Positions 44,141-53,284 of a DNA stretch of 64,000 nt are shown here, one piece after another. A model generated the notes under the pieces. The model searched no databases. It was not told the origin of the DNA and worked only from the letters and a program-made list of their open reading frames with translations. How positions within the stretch are numbered: position 1 is the stretch's first letter; every line of letters starts with the position of its first letter. The position numbers and the translations under genes are program-made. Source of the stretch: Thalassotalea litorea (GTDB lineage: Bacteria > Pseudomonadota > Gammaproteobacteria > Enterobacterales > Alteromonadaceae); NCBI RefSeq assembly GCF_005843925.1, contig NZ_VCBC01000010.1, forward strand, positions 62,001-126,000, read 5' to 3'.

Positions 44141-45019
44141 TTAAAGAATGTAAACAAAAACGAAAAGTAATACCCAGACCACATCAACAAAGTGCCAGTA
44201 CCAACTGGTAGCCTGAAAAGCAAAGTGATTCTCAGGCGTAAAATGGCCTTTCATCACCCGCAAAAACATGACGATTAGCATGATAGTACCTAAGGTTACG
44301 TGCATACCATGGAAGCCGGTAAGCATATAAAAGGTATTACCGTAAATACCACTGGCCAGCGTTAAGTCCAAGTCTGCATAGGCATGTTGATATTCCACGA
44401 CTTGTAATATTAAAAACACGGTACCGAGTAAAATGGTGCTAGCCAACCAAAACTTTAACGATGCGCGTTTATTGTTTTCTAACGCCACGTGGGCAAAATG
44501 CGCAGTAACGGACGAGGTTAATAGCAAAATGGTATTGATCAGAGGTAATCCATACCAACCCATGCCGGTGGTTGTGCTGCCATCGGGTGTTTTGATCAAA
44601 GGCCAGGCAGCCTGAAATTCTGGCCATAAGACATTCCAGGTTTCATAGTTGTTGCCTTCACCGCCAAGCCAGGGCACCGACAACATGCGAGCATAAAATA
44701 ATGCTCCGAAGAATGCCGCGAAAAACATGACTTCCGAGAAGATAAACCAACTCATACCCTGGCGAAATGATGCGTCCATTTGCGCGGAATACTTGCCGGC
44801 CATAGATTCATTGATGACATTGCTAAACCAGCCAAACATCATATAAACAATCAACGCGATACCGGCTAGCAGGATGTAACCACCCACACCTTCCCCGGTA
44901 TCCAGGTTCGCCACATAGCTACCTGCGCCGATGGCGATTAAAAATAGTGCTAGTGCACCAACGATGGGCCAGTGACTTTGCTCCGGCACATAATACGTTT
45001 CGTAATCTTTATTAGACAT
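44141..45019 (-). CDS. coxC: Cytochrome c oxidase subunit III
   Basis: A 292-residue protein with seven predicted membrane helices. GMSWFIFSEVMFFAAFFGALFY, LPLINTILLLTSSVTAHFAH, NTFYMLTGFHGMHVTLGTIM and a C-terminal FQATSWYWHFVDVVWVLLFV are signature regions of subunit III. It stabilises the catalytic core and its proton uptake. It lies 44 bases after ctaG, and a good ribosome site (AAGGAAA) precedes its ATG. Confidence 0.95.
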   Translation of the reverse strand: MSNKDYETYYVPEQSHWPIVGALALFLIAIGAGSYVANLDTGEGVGGYILLAGIALIVYMMFGWFSNVINESMAGKYSAQMDASFRQGMSWFIFSEVMFFAAFFGALFYARMLSVPWLGGEGNNYETWNVLWPEFQAAWPLIKTPDGSTTTGMGWYGLPLINTILLLTSSVTAHFAHVALENNKRASLKFWLASTILLGTVFLILQVVEYQHAYADLDLTLASGIYGNTFYMLTGFHGMHVTLGTIMLIVMFLRVMKGHFTPENHFAFQATSWYWHFVDVVWVLLFVFVYIL

Positions 45020-45063
45020 AAGATTTCCTTCATTCCTGTAAGCCCTGCATTACCTGATTTCAA

Positions 45064-45606
45064 TTAAGAACCGATAGTCGCCGTAATGTCATACAAGGTG
45101 TACGACAAGGTTAGCTCGGTCATATCTTCAGGTAAGTCCGGATCGACATAAAACTGCAATGGCATCCAGATATCTTCATTTGCCTGCAACGGCTGCTGGT
45201 TAAAACAGAAACATTCAATTTTCTGAAAATAATTCGCAGCTTGGCCCGGTGATACAGATGGCACGGCTTGTGCGACTGCATTGGCTCCGGTGTTGTTTTT
45301 GGCGTAAAACTTCACAAACTTCATTTCACCCGGGTGAACCTGGATGGAATTCATTTCAGGTTCAAACTGCCAGGCTGCGTTTTTCGCCGTGCGGCTAATA
45401 AACTGCACCGTAATGGTACGACTTTCATCGATACCGTCGGCTTGATAAGTGGTCGCCTCAGTGGCGGTCTTACCATTTAAACCCGTTACTTCACAAAACA
45501 CGTCATAAAGGGGTACCAGAGCAAAACCAAAGGCAAACATGGCGACAACTGTCATACACAGTTTGGCGACGGACTTCTTAATTTGCGGTTGTTGTTGCTC
45601 TGACAT
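45064..45606 (-). CDS. ctaG: Cytochrome c oxidase assembly protein CtaG/Cox11
   Basis: A 180-residue protein with an N-terminal membrane helix (LCMTVVAMFAFGFALVPLYD) and a periplasmic immunoglobulin-like domain. The copper-binding motif is in QKIECFCFNQQPL (CFCF). The family's YDVFCEVTGLNG follows the helix. It delivers copper to the CuB centre of CoxA, and it begins 15 bases after the coxA stop. Confidence 0.95.
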   Translation of the reverse strand: MSEQQQPQIKKSVAKLCMTVVAMFAFGFALVPLYDVFCEVTGLNGKTATEATTYQADGIDESRTITVQFISRTAKNAAWQFEPEMNSIQVHPGEMKFVKFYAKNNTGANAVAQAVPSVSPGQAANYFQKIECFCFNQQPLQANEDIWMPLQFYVDPDLPEDMTELTLSYTLYDITATIGS

Positions 45607-45621
45607 AAATCCCTCTTTGCA

Positions 45622-47232
45622 TTAATCGACTTTAGGTGGTGTTGCAAAAGTGTGGTACGGCGCAGGTGATGCCACCGTCCATTCCAAACCTTCTGCACCT
45701 TCCCAGGATTTTGCTTCTGCCTGTTTACCCGCACGGATACATTTGATAACCAGCGCCAGGAAGATCAGTTGGGATAAACCAAAGGCAAATCCACCAATAC
45801 TGACCCACTTGTTAAAGTCGGCAAACTGCAATGCATAATCTGGAATACGACGCGGCATACCGGCCAATCCTAAGAAGTGCATTGGGAAAAACAATACGTT
45901 TACTGAGATCATCGAACACCAGAAGTGTAATTTACCCAATTTTTCGTCGTACATGTGTCCAGTCCATTTTGGCAACCAGTAATAAACCGCAGCGAATATA
46001 GAGAACAAAGAACCCGTAACCAGTACGTAATGGAAATGGGCAACAACGAAATAGGTATCATGGTATTGGAAATCTACCGGTGTCATCGCCAACATGAGTC
46101 CTGAAAACCCACCGATGGTGAAGAGAATCACAAACGCGATGGAAAACAGCATTGGCGTTTCAAAACTGATTGCTCCGCGCCACATGGTGGCTACCCAGTT
46201 AAAGACTTTTACCCCGGTCGGTACGGCGATTAACATGGTGCAATACATAAAGAACAACTCACCCGCTAACGGCATACCGGTGGTAAACATATGGTGCGCC
46301 CATACAATAAACGACAGGAATGCGATCGATGCGGTTGCGTATACCATGGAGCTGTAACCAAATAGTGGTTTACGACAAAACGCCGGAATGGTGGTTGAAA
46401 CAATACCAAAAGCAGGCAGGATCATGATGTACACTTCCGGGTGACCAAAGAACCAGAATATATGCTGGAACAATACGGGATCACCGCCACCTGCGGCATC
46501 AAAGAAAGAGGTGCCAAAGTAAGTATCCGTCAATACCATGGTTACTGTACCCGCAAGCACGGGCATAACCGCGATTAACAAGTACGCGGTAATAAAGAAG
46601 GTCCAAACGAACAATGGCATTTTCATATACGTCATGCCAGGCGCGCGCATGTTCATGATGGTAACGATAATATTAATCGCACCCATGATGGAGGAAATCC
46701 CCATAATATGTACGGCGAATACAAAAAATGCGGTACTACCGTTTGAATAGGTCGTGGATAATGGTGCGTAGAAAGTCCAGCCGAAGTTCGGGCCACCGCC
46801 TTCCATAAACAACGACGCCAGCAAAATACCGAAGGCAAAAGGCAAAATCCAGAAGCTCCAGTTATTTAACCGAGGCAGCGCCATATCTGGCGCACCTATC
46901 ATCATCGGTATCATCCAGTTTGCCAAACCGGTAAAGGCCGGCATAATGGCACCAAACACCATGATTAATCCATGAACTGTGGTCATCTGGTTAAAAAAAT
47001 CAGGCTCTACAATTTGCAAACCCGGTTGAAAGAGTTCTGCCCGGATAACCATGGCCATGGCGCCACCGGTCAGCAACATAATGAACGAGAACCACAGGTA
47101 TAACGTACCAATATCTTTATGATTGGTCGTTAACAGCCAGCGTTTAATTCCTGTCATTTTGTGGTCGGCATGATGATCATGATGATCATGATGTCCATCC
47201 ACGTGTTCCATTGTGTCTGTTACAGTCGTCAT
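45622..47232 (-). CDS. coxA: Cytochrome c oxidase subunit I (aa3 type)
   Basis: A 536-residue haem-copper oxidase catalytic subunit with twelve helices. The N-terminal loop is His/Asp-rich (VDGHHDHHDHHADHKM), followed by WLLTTNHKDIGTLYLWF. Active-site motifs are FWFFGHPEVYIMILPAFGIV (CuB His and the cross-linked Tyr), VWAHHMFTTGMP (the CuB His pair) and HDTYFVVAHFHYVLV (haem a3 and haem a His). It reduces oxygen to water and pumps protons. It begins 11 bases after coxB. Confidence 0.97.
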   Translation of the reverse strand: MTTVTDTMEHVDGHHDHHDHHADHKMTGIKRWLLTTNHKDIGTLYLWFSFIMLLTGGAMAMVIRAELFQPGLQIVEPDFFNQMTTVHGLIMVFGAIMPAFTGLANWMIPMMIGAPDMALPRLNNWSFWILPFAFGILLASLFMEGGGPNFGWTFYAPLSTTYSNGSTAFFVFAVHIMGISSIMGAINIIVTIMNMRAPGMTYMKMPLFVWTFFITAYLLIAVMPVLAGTVTMVLTDTYFGTSFFDAAGGGDPVLFQHIFWFFGHPEVYIMILPAFGIVSTTIPAFCRKPLFGYSSMVYATASIAFLSFIVWAHHMFTTGMPLAGELFFMYCTMLIAVPTGVKVFNWVATMWRGAISFETPMLFSIAFVILFTIGGFSGLMLAMTPVDFQYHDTYFVVAHFHYVLVTGSLFSIFAAVYYWLPKWTGHMYDEKLGKLHFWCSMISVNVLFFPMHFLGLAGMPRRIPDYALQFADFNKWVSIGGFAFGLSQLIFLALVIKCIRAGKQAEAKSWEGAEGLEWTVASPAPYHTFATPPKVD

Positions 47233-47243
47233 GTCTTACCTCA

Positions 47244-48824
47244 TTATTCTTTTTTGGCATCGATATCGCTTGCTTGCACAAGCTCACCGGTGTCATTACC
47301 CCAGGCGTTTCGCTCATAGGTAATAACCGCAGCCATTTCTCTGGCATTTAACTGATCTTTAAAGCCCAACATGGCGGTACCCGGCTTGCCGTTTTTCACC
47401 ATTTCGATATGAGCTGGAATGTCTTCGGTTACCATGGCACTGCCCTTTAAGGCAGGGAAGGCTGGCGGTAAGCCCGCGCCATTGGCTTGATGGCATGCCG
47501 CGCATTTCGCGATATACACTTGCTCGCCTTCGGACATCAATTGCTCCATGGTTGCTGGCTCACTGACACTGGCAGCCGATTCAGATTTTTCTTGAACGAG
47601 GGCGACCGTTTCTATCTTGTCATTCGTGGCTTGTTCCGTCGCTGCTGCATCAGAAGCGTCTTTCGCATTGACTGCAGCAGATTGAGGCGCAGGAGATAAT
47701 GCATTGACGTCTGCAGGCTGAACCATCTCGCCAGTATCATTACCCCAGGCATTACGCTCATAGGTAATAACTGCAGCAAGTTGTTTAAGATTCAACTGCT
47801 TGCCAAAACCCGCCATTGAGGTGCCCGCTTTACCATTGAGCACAATATCTATGTGAGCGGCTTTATCTTGAGTCACCATTGGGCTGCCCTTAAGAGCAGG
47901 GAAGGCTGGTGGAAGGCCCATGCCATTGGGTTGGTGACATGCGGCGCAATAAGCGGTGTAGGTTTCGGAACCGAGAGTCATCAGTTCTTCCATTGACATG
48001 GTCGCACCTACAGACTCCTGTTCAGCAAGTTTTGCCTGTTCCAGAGCCATTTTTTGCTCGTCTATCCACAATGCGTAATCTTGTTCGGATTTCACTTCAA
48101 CCACAACCGGCATATAGCCATGGTCTTTACCGCAAAGTTCAGCACACTGACCGCGATAAATACCTGGCTCGTTCACCTTGGTCCAGGCTTCATTGATAAA
48201 TCCTGGATTGGCATCTTGTTTGACGGCAAAATCGGGTACCCACCAAGAGTGGATAACATCGTCAGAAGTGATCAGAAAGCGAACCTTCTTGTTTACAGGG
48301 ATAACCAAGTGCTTATCCACTTCCAGCAAATAGTTTTCGCCTTTGGTGACATAGCTACCATCGCGATTATCAAATTGATCTCGCGGGGTAGTTAGCACTG
48401 AGTAGAATTCAATATCGGAATCGAAGTACTTATAATGCCATTTCCATTGCGAGCCGGTAACCTGAATTGTGATATCAGAGTTATCGTTATTCTCCATGGC
48501 AATAAGCGTCTTAGTGGCGGGCCAGGCCATACCAATAAGAATAAGGATCGGAATTGCAGTCCAAAGTATTTCGACTTTGGTACTTTCGTGGAAGGTGGCG
48601 GGTTTCACACCTTTGGATTTGCGATGAAAAATCATCGACCAGAACATGGCACCGAATACAACAATACCAATGACAGTACAAATCCACATAACCAACATAT
48701 GCAGTCCGAATACTTCCTGACTGATATCGGTAACACCTTTGGTCATGTTTAACTGCATGTCTGCCCAAGCTGCGCTGGAAAACAAACTTCCCAACATCAG
48801 CCAACTCAGGTTACGTCTCTTCAC
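47244..48824 (-). CDS. coxB: Cytochrome c oxidase subunit II with two fused cytochrome c domains
   Basis: The GTG at 48822-48824 follows GAGGAGA and opens a signal peptide (VKRRNLSWLMLGSLFSSAAWA); the frame extends 24 codons further upstream without a ribosome site. The protein is 526 residues. After two membrane helices comes the CuA domain with HSWWVPDF (H192) and CAELCGKDHGYM (C227, C231, H235, M238). It is followed by two cytochrome c domains with CAACH at 293-297 and 441-445. These are near-identical in places (GLPPAFPALKGS; TYERNAWGNDTGE) and about 148 residues apart. One fused c domain is known as caa3; two are rarer. First gene of the operon. Confidence 0.95.
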   Translation of the reverse strand: MKRRNLSWLMLGSLFSSAAWADMQLNMTKGVTDISQEVFGLHMLVMWICTVIGIVVFGAMFWSMIFHRKSKGVKPATFHESTKVEILWTAIPILILIGMAWPATKTLIAMENNDNSDITIQVTGSQWKWHYKYFDSDIEFYSVLTTPRDQFDNRDGSYVTKGENYLLEVDKHLVIPVNKKVRFLITSDDVIHSWWVPDFAVKQDANPGFINEAWTKVNEPGIYRGQCAELCGKDHGYMPVVVEVKSEQDYALWIDEQKMALEQAKLAEQESVGATMSMEELMTLGSETYTAYCAACHQPNGMGLPPAFPALKGSPMVTQDKAAHIDIVLNGKAGTSMAGFGKQLNLKQLAAVITYERNAWGNDTGEMVQPADVNALSPAPQSAAVNAKDASDAAATEQATNDKIETVALVQEKSESAASVSEPATMEQLMSEGEQVYIAKCAACHQANGAGLPPAFPALKGSAMVTEDIPAHIEMVKNGKPGTAMLGFKDQLNAREMAAVITYERNAWGNDTGELVQASDIDAKKE

Positions 48825-49234
48825 TAGACATCTCCTCTGCTTTAGCGAACAAAGACAGAAACAAGCGACAGGATACAACTGAATTCGATGTCTCAAATTT
48901 CCGTAAAATTTATTTTTATTATCGGGGCGGTTAAAAACTTTTACTGAGCAATGCTCTTAAAAAGGCTAACTGTCCACTTTCTTACGTACCGCATTCCTAC
49001 ATCGAAGAGGTGGTAGGATTTAGCGTAATTATTATGATTTTTTCTAATTCGACTTCTAGGATTACTCAATTTTTAATCAAGGTCTAGTGCTTTACACGGT
49101 TAATTTGCTTTTTTTTTGAACGAAAATTGTAGAGTAATTGCTCACATTATGTTCACAGGAAGTGATTTAAAAGGGAATGAAACTTTAAATATGCTCAATT
49201 CAAAACAATATGGTGCAATATTAAGGAGTAACAA
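48825..49234. other. Upstream region of coxB
   Basis: An AT-rich region that must hold the coxB promoter on the reverse strand and, if the small frame at 49235 is real, its promoter on the forward strand. No further gene or RNA was recognised. Confidence 0.5.
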
Positions 49235-49327
49235 GTGGTTAAAAAGTGTGCGAAGAAAAAGCGTTTATCGGGCAAAATTATGGGAGTGTGGATAAAGCGG
49301 AGAGAAAAATGGGTAATAACTACCTGA
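49235..49327 (+). CDS. Candidate 30-residue basic small protein (GTG start)
   Basis: The GTG at 49235-49237 lies six bases after a textbook AAGGAG. The frame encodes MVKKCAKKKRLSGKIMGVWI, then KRREKWVITT: strongly basic, with one Cys and two Trp. The stop codon lies inside the left arm of a long hairpin (49318-49370). I do not recognise it. The good ribosome site and its position in a region with no other gene make a small translated product plausible, but the composition could also be chance. Confidence 0.4.
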   Translation: MVKKCAKKKRLSGKIMGVWIKRREKWVITT

Positions 49328-49370
49328 AAAGGGACCGGCCAAGTATCCCTGGATGTACTTTCAGGTAGTT
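49318..49370. terminator. Large hairpin between the small frame and lexA
   Basis: AACTACCTGAAA (49318-49329) and TTTCAGGTAGTT (49359-49370) form a perfect 12-bp stem. AGGGA (49330-49334) and TCCCT (49346-49350) extend it inward with a one-sided bulge. It lies 19 bases beyond the lexA stop and could end transcription from both sides. Confidence 0.6.
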
Positions 49371-49389
49371 AAATTGGTTTTGTATTCAG

Positions 49390-50004
49390 TTACATCCAAT
49401 CAGCGCTACGAATAACACCGACGGCTATGCCTTCAATATTAAATTGTTGACTGGTTAAATCGACCTTGATTGGCTCAAACGCTTCGTTTTCGGCATGTAG
49501 ATAAACAACATTACCTTCGCGTTTGTAACGTTTAACGGTTACGTCTTCTTCAACCCGGGCAACCACAACCTGACCATTATGGATATCTGTGGTTTGATGC
49601 ACAGCCAATAAATCACCGTCCATAATACCGATATCTTTCATGCTTTCGCCATTAACGCGTAATAGATAATCCGCATTAGGGTGAAACAGGTTGCCATCAA
49701 TTTGATATCTGTCTTCAACGTGTTCCTGAGCCAATATGGGCTCGCCAGCCGCGACCCTTCCGATCAAAGGTAATCCGAGCTCTTCATTATGTTCATCTGC
49801 CAGACGTATGCCCCGGGATGTACCCGGCAACATTTCAATAAAGCCTTTCTTTGCCAGTGCCTTTAAATGTTCTTCCGCGGCATTTGCGGATTTAAACCCA
49901 AAAAAGTCAGCGATCTCTGCTCGGGTTGGTGGCATACCGGTATCTGCGATTTTTTCTTTTATTAAATCAAAAATTTGTGATTGGCGCGGCGTTAAAGGAC
50001 GCAT
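49390..50004 (-). CDS. lexA: LexA repressor
   Basis: A 204-residue SOS repressor and self-cleaving protease. N-terminal winged helix: [39 protein letters not shown]. The cleavage site is the A86-G87 bond in GRVAAGEPI. The catalytic Ser121 is in [11 protein letters not shown], and the catalytic Lys158 in [10 protein letters not shown]. All are offset by two residues from E. coli LexA (A84-G85, S119, K156). Two SOS boxes directly upstream indicate autoregulation. Confidence 0.97.
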   Translation of the reverse strand: MRPLTPRQSQIFDLIKEKIADTGMPPTRAEIADFFGFKSANAAEEHLKALAKKGFIEMLPGTSRGIRLADEHNEELGLPLIGRVAAGEPILAQEHVEDRYQIDGNLFHPNADYLLRVNGESMKDIGIMDGDLLAVHQTTDIHNGQVVVARVEEDVTVKRYKREGNVVYLHAENEAFEPIKVDLTSQQFNIEGIAVGVIRSADWM

Positions 50005-50011
50005 AACATTC

Positions 50012-50027
50012 CTGTTTATCTGTACAG
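50012..50027. promoter_or_regulatory. SOS box 1 (LexA operator) of lexA
   Basis: CTGTTTATCTGTACAG fits the CTGT-N8-ACAG LexA consensus exactly and starts eight bases upstream of the lexA start codon. Confidence 0.85.
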
Positions 50028-50036
50028 TACATTGTA

Positions 50037-50052
50037 CTGTGAGTATATACAG
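50037..50052. promoter_or_regulatory. SOS box 2 (LexA operator) of lexA
   Basis: CTGTGAGTATATACAG is a second exact CTGT-N8-ACAG site, nine bases beyond the first. Paired boxes before lexA are the standard arrangement in gammaproteobacteria. Confidence 0.9.
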
Positions 50053-50251
50053 TTGATTGTTAAATGCAAATGAAAACAGGGTTTGATTTTTGTGCGGCTT
50101 TTTTAAGGCAACTTTTTAACGAAGTGATTTTGAGGCCCACGAGCAATGGAAAAGCAAACGTTGAATGCTATTTTAGTTAATGAAACCCATTCATGCGAAG
50201 CAATTCGTGTTAAAATGAGGCGTTTTTATTTGACGGAATGTTGCCTTTATC

Positions 50252-50560
50252 ATGAGTAACTCACAACCCAATAACCCCTTACATGGCCTTACACTCGAAA
50301 AAATCGTGACCAGTTTGCAACAACACTTTGGGTGGGATGCTTTGAGTAAACAGATAAAAATAAACTGTTTTACCAACGATCCTTCGATTAAATCCTCATT
50401 GAAATTCCTAAGAAAGACCCCGTGGGCGAGAGCAGAGGTAGAGCAGCTCTACATTGACACGATAGTCAGGGATAGCAAAGTTGATAATCCAGATTCCCCT
50501 TCTGAGGCGAGCCAAGATTCTGATCCCTGGGCGGATTTTCAATCGAAACAGGAACCCTGA
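50252..50560 (+). CDS. VF530-family (DUF2132) DNA-binding-like protein
   Basis: A 102-residue protein. [20 protein letters not shown], then [14 protein letters not shown], then [22 protein letters not shown] define the VF530 family, a small helical fold proposed to bind DNA. The C-terminal 25 residues are acidic low-complexity. It diverges from lexA but is not preceded by an SOS box of its own beyond the lexA pair, more than 200 bases away. The role is unknown. Confidence 0.88.
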   Translation: MSNSQPNNPLHGLTLEKIVTSLQQHFGWDALSKQIKINCFTNDPSIKSSLKFLRKTPWARAEVEQLYIDTIVRDSKVDNPDSPSEASQDSDPWADFQSKQEP

Positions 50561-50830
50561 CCCTGCGAAGTTTCTGTGCCTGCTTCGGTGCGGGTGTGTT
50601 ATTGGGCTATGCACAATGGGCTTAGCTCAATGGACTAAACACAATATTCAATTAGCCGAGTATTTGTCGACAAAATGTGGACGCTGCGATCCACTATTTA
50701 ACGCGAAAACGATATTAAAAAAAGTAACTCTCTAATAAATCGACTAAAATTTGTTCATTGTGGAATACACCTTGGCAATAGTGATATCATTGCCGGATAT
50801 TTTTTCTGTAAGTTTTAAATTAAGTTCCGT

Positions 50831-53260
50831 ATGCGCTCATTGTTTTATTTTCTACTTTCCTGGCCGATAAAAATGTTGGTGCGATGCAAAATCGTACCTG
50901 ACAATCCGGCTCAGTCCCTGGATCTGGAAAACAACAAGTCTGTTTTCTATATTACCCGTCATCAATCTGCGAGTGATTTACTGGCATTGCAGATGACCTG
51001 TAAAAAACTCAATCTGCCGGATCCATTGCAAGTCGTGGAAATTAACGGGAGCAAATTCAACCGCTGTTTGTGTTTGGATAAACCCGCATCGGTACTGCCA
51101 TGGCGGGATGTCGGCGACACCCATGCGATTGAACAGGGACAAGCGTTATTAAAACACCATCAAAACAATCCTCAAGAAGATGCGAAACTGGTGCCGGTGA
51201 ATATTCTTTGGGGTAGAGCACCCCATAAAGAAAAAGCCGATGTCGGTACCGTAATTGCCGATCAGGAGTCTCCGAGTTGGTTTCGTAAATTCTGGATTGT
51301 ATTGTTTTCTGGTAGAGACACGTTAGTACGTTTTTCCAAAGCCGTTTCGTTTCGAGAAATGGCAGAACAACAAGGCAGTGATGAAGTCGCCGCTCATAAA
51401 CTCATCCGTATCGCCCGTTTTCATTTTCATCGTCAAAAAATTGCCGCAACCGGGCCGCGCCTTATGGGGCGTCAGCAAAAATTTATTGCGCTTTTTGCTA
51501 ACCCAGCGATAAAGCGGGTCATAAGCGATGAAGCGAAAACAAAAGGCGTTAGCGAAGAGGTGGTCAAAAAGCAGGCGCTCGGGATGATGACTGAGATTGC
51601 TGCGGACTATCGAGATAGCACAATCCGATTGGGGCAGCGCATTCTAGCCTGGTTGTGGAATCGCTTATACGACGATATTGAAGTAAAACATGGTGACCGG
51701 TTAAGAGAGTTATCGCAAAGTGGTCATGAGATTATTTACGTACCTTGTCATCGTTCTCATATGGATTATTTATTGCTGACTTATGTCATTTACCAACAAG
51801 GTTTGGCAACACCGCGCATAGCAGCCGGAATCAATTTAGATTTTTGGCCCGCTGGCCCTATTTTCAGAAAAGCCGGCGCGTTTTTTATTCGCCGCAGCTT
51901 TAAAGGTAACCGCCTTTACTCGACAATTTTTCGTGAATACTTAGGCTTGCTATTTTCCCGCGGTTATCCGGTTAAATATTATACCGAAGGTGGTCGTAGC
52001 CGAACGGGTCGGCTGTTGCAACCGAAAACCGGCATGCTGGCGATGACCATTCAAAGCATGCTTAAAGGTATCGACCGTCCTCTGACTTTAGTCCCGGTCT
52101 ATCTTGGTTATGAACATGTGATGGAAGTAGCGAGTTACCACAAAGAACTGAAAGGCAGCTCGAAACAAAAAGAGTCGGCTTTTGGCATCATCAAAGCGAT
52201 TCGCAAACTCAGAAATTATGGCCATGGCTATGTCAATTTTGGCGAACCAATCAATATTAATGAATTCTTGAACAAACAAGTCCCAGATTGGAAGAAAAGT
52301 ATTGACCCAATCGACCCGCCGAAGCCGAGCTGGTTGACCCCAGCGGTGAATGCGATGGCAAATGAAGTTATGACTGAGATTAACAAGGCCGTGGCCTTGA
52401 ACTCGGTAACGTTAACGGCTTTAGTGTTGTTGACAGCAGAGCAGCACGCGATGACCCGCGAAGAGTTGATTGAATATCTGAACTTCTTTTTGGATGTGCA
52501 GCGTAAAGCGCCGTATAGCGAAGAAATGTCCATTCCGGTAGAGGATGGTGAAGCGTTAATTGAGCAGGTAATCAAACTCAACAAGGTTGAAGTAAAGGAC
52601 GATAAACTCGGCCAGATCCTGTCGTTAGGTAAAAGTGCATCATTGGAAATGGGTTACTATCGCAACAATATTATCCATGCATTTATTCTGCCATCGTTAC
52701 TGTGTCGATTATTGAAATCTTACGAAAAGTTAACCACCGAGGATCTGACCGATTCTGTCTCAACCTTGATGTCATTATTTAGAGCCGAATTATTCTTATG
52801 GCCGGAACGGGAACAAATCAAACTACAAATCGAAAATTTACTCGGTACATTTGCGGACCAAAACTTGGTAAAACAAAGTAAAGCCGGATACTGGTCTATT
52901 ATCGATGAGCATGAGCAAGGCTACACGCTAACGCTGATGGCAAGTTGTGTCAGCGAAACGATTCAGCGCTACGCGATTGTAATGAAATTGATTAGCCAAT
53001 TACAGCCGGTAAGTCGCACGTCATTGGAAAGTGATGCGACCGCATTGGCGAGCCGAATGTCGACGTTGCATAATATTAACGCCCCGGAATTTATCGATAG
53101 AAAGGCGCAAAGCTCAATTATTAATGCCTTGCGAGATCACAAATATATTTACTCCGATGATAATGGCAGCTTTGTCGCCAATGAGTCGTTTGCAGCCTTG
53201 GATCAGCTAATTCGCGATTTAACTGAAGATGACGTCTTACAAAGCATCCTTCACTCATAA
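50831..53260 (+). CDS. plsB: Glycerol-3-phosphate 1-O-acyltransferase PlsB
   Basis: An 809-residue inner-membrane-associated enzyme that starts phospholipid synthesis by acylating sn-glycerol-3-phosphate. Acyltransferase motif I, HRSHMDYLLL, has H307 and D312 (E. coli H306, D311). Motif II is in AGAFFIRRSFKGN, motif III in YYTEGGRSRTGRL and motif IV in LVPVYLGYEHV. The long N-terminal (LFYFLLSWPIKMLVRCKIVP) and C-terminal regions are typical. The usual closeness to lexA is kept. The Kelch-protein gene follows 24 bases later. Confidence 0.97.
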   Translation: MRSLFYFLLSWPIKMLVRCKIVPDNPAQSLDLENNKSVFYITRHQSASDLLALQMTCKKLNLPDPLQVVEINGSKFNRCLCLDKPASVLPWRDVGDTHAIEQGQALLKHHQNNPQEDAKLVPVNILWGRAPHKEKADVGTVIADQESPSWFRKFWIVLFSGRDTLVRFSKAVSFREMAEQQGSDEVAAHKLIRIARFHFHRQKIAATGPRLMGRQQKFIALFANPAIKRVISDEAKTKGVSEEVVKKQALGMMTEIAADYRDSTIRLGQRILAWLWNRLYDDIEVKHGDRLRELSQSGHEIIYVPCHRSHMDYLLLTYVIYQQGLATPRIAAGINLDFWPAGPIFRKAGAFFIRRSFKGNRLYSTIFREYLGLLFSRGYPVKYYTEGGRSRTGRLLQPKTGMLAMTIQSMLKGIDRPLTLVPVYLGYEHVMEVASYHKELKGSSKQKESAFGIIKAIRKLRNYGHGYVNFGEPININEFLNKQVPDWKKSIDPIDPPKPSWLTPAVNAMANEVMTEINKAVALNSVTLTALVLLTAEQHAMTREELIEYLNFFLDVQRKAPYSEEMSIPVEDGEALIEQVIKLNKVEVKDDKLGQILSLGKSASLEMGYYRNNIIHAFILPSLLCRLLKSYEKLTTEDLTDSVSTLMSLFRAELFLWPEREQIKLQIENLLGTFADQNLVKQSKAGYWSIIDEHEQGYTLTLMASCVSETIQRYAIVMKLISQLQPVSRTSLESDATALASRMSTLHNINAPEFIDRKAQSSIINALRDHKYIYSDDNGSFVANESFAALDQLIRDLTEDDVLQSILHS

Positions 53261-53284
53261 CCTGATGTAATAAGAGAGCGAGTA

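Noticed and set aside
45552..45734. A 60-codon reverse-strand frame between coxA and ctaG
   Set aside because: It overlaps the ends of both genes in another frame and matches no known small oxidase subunit.
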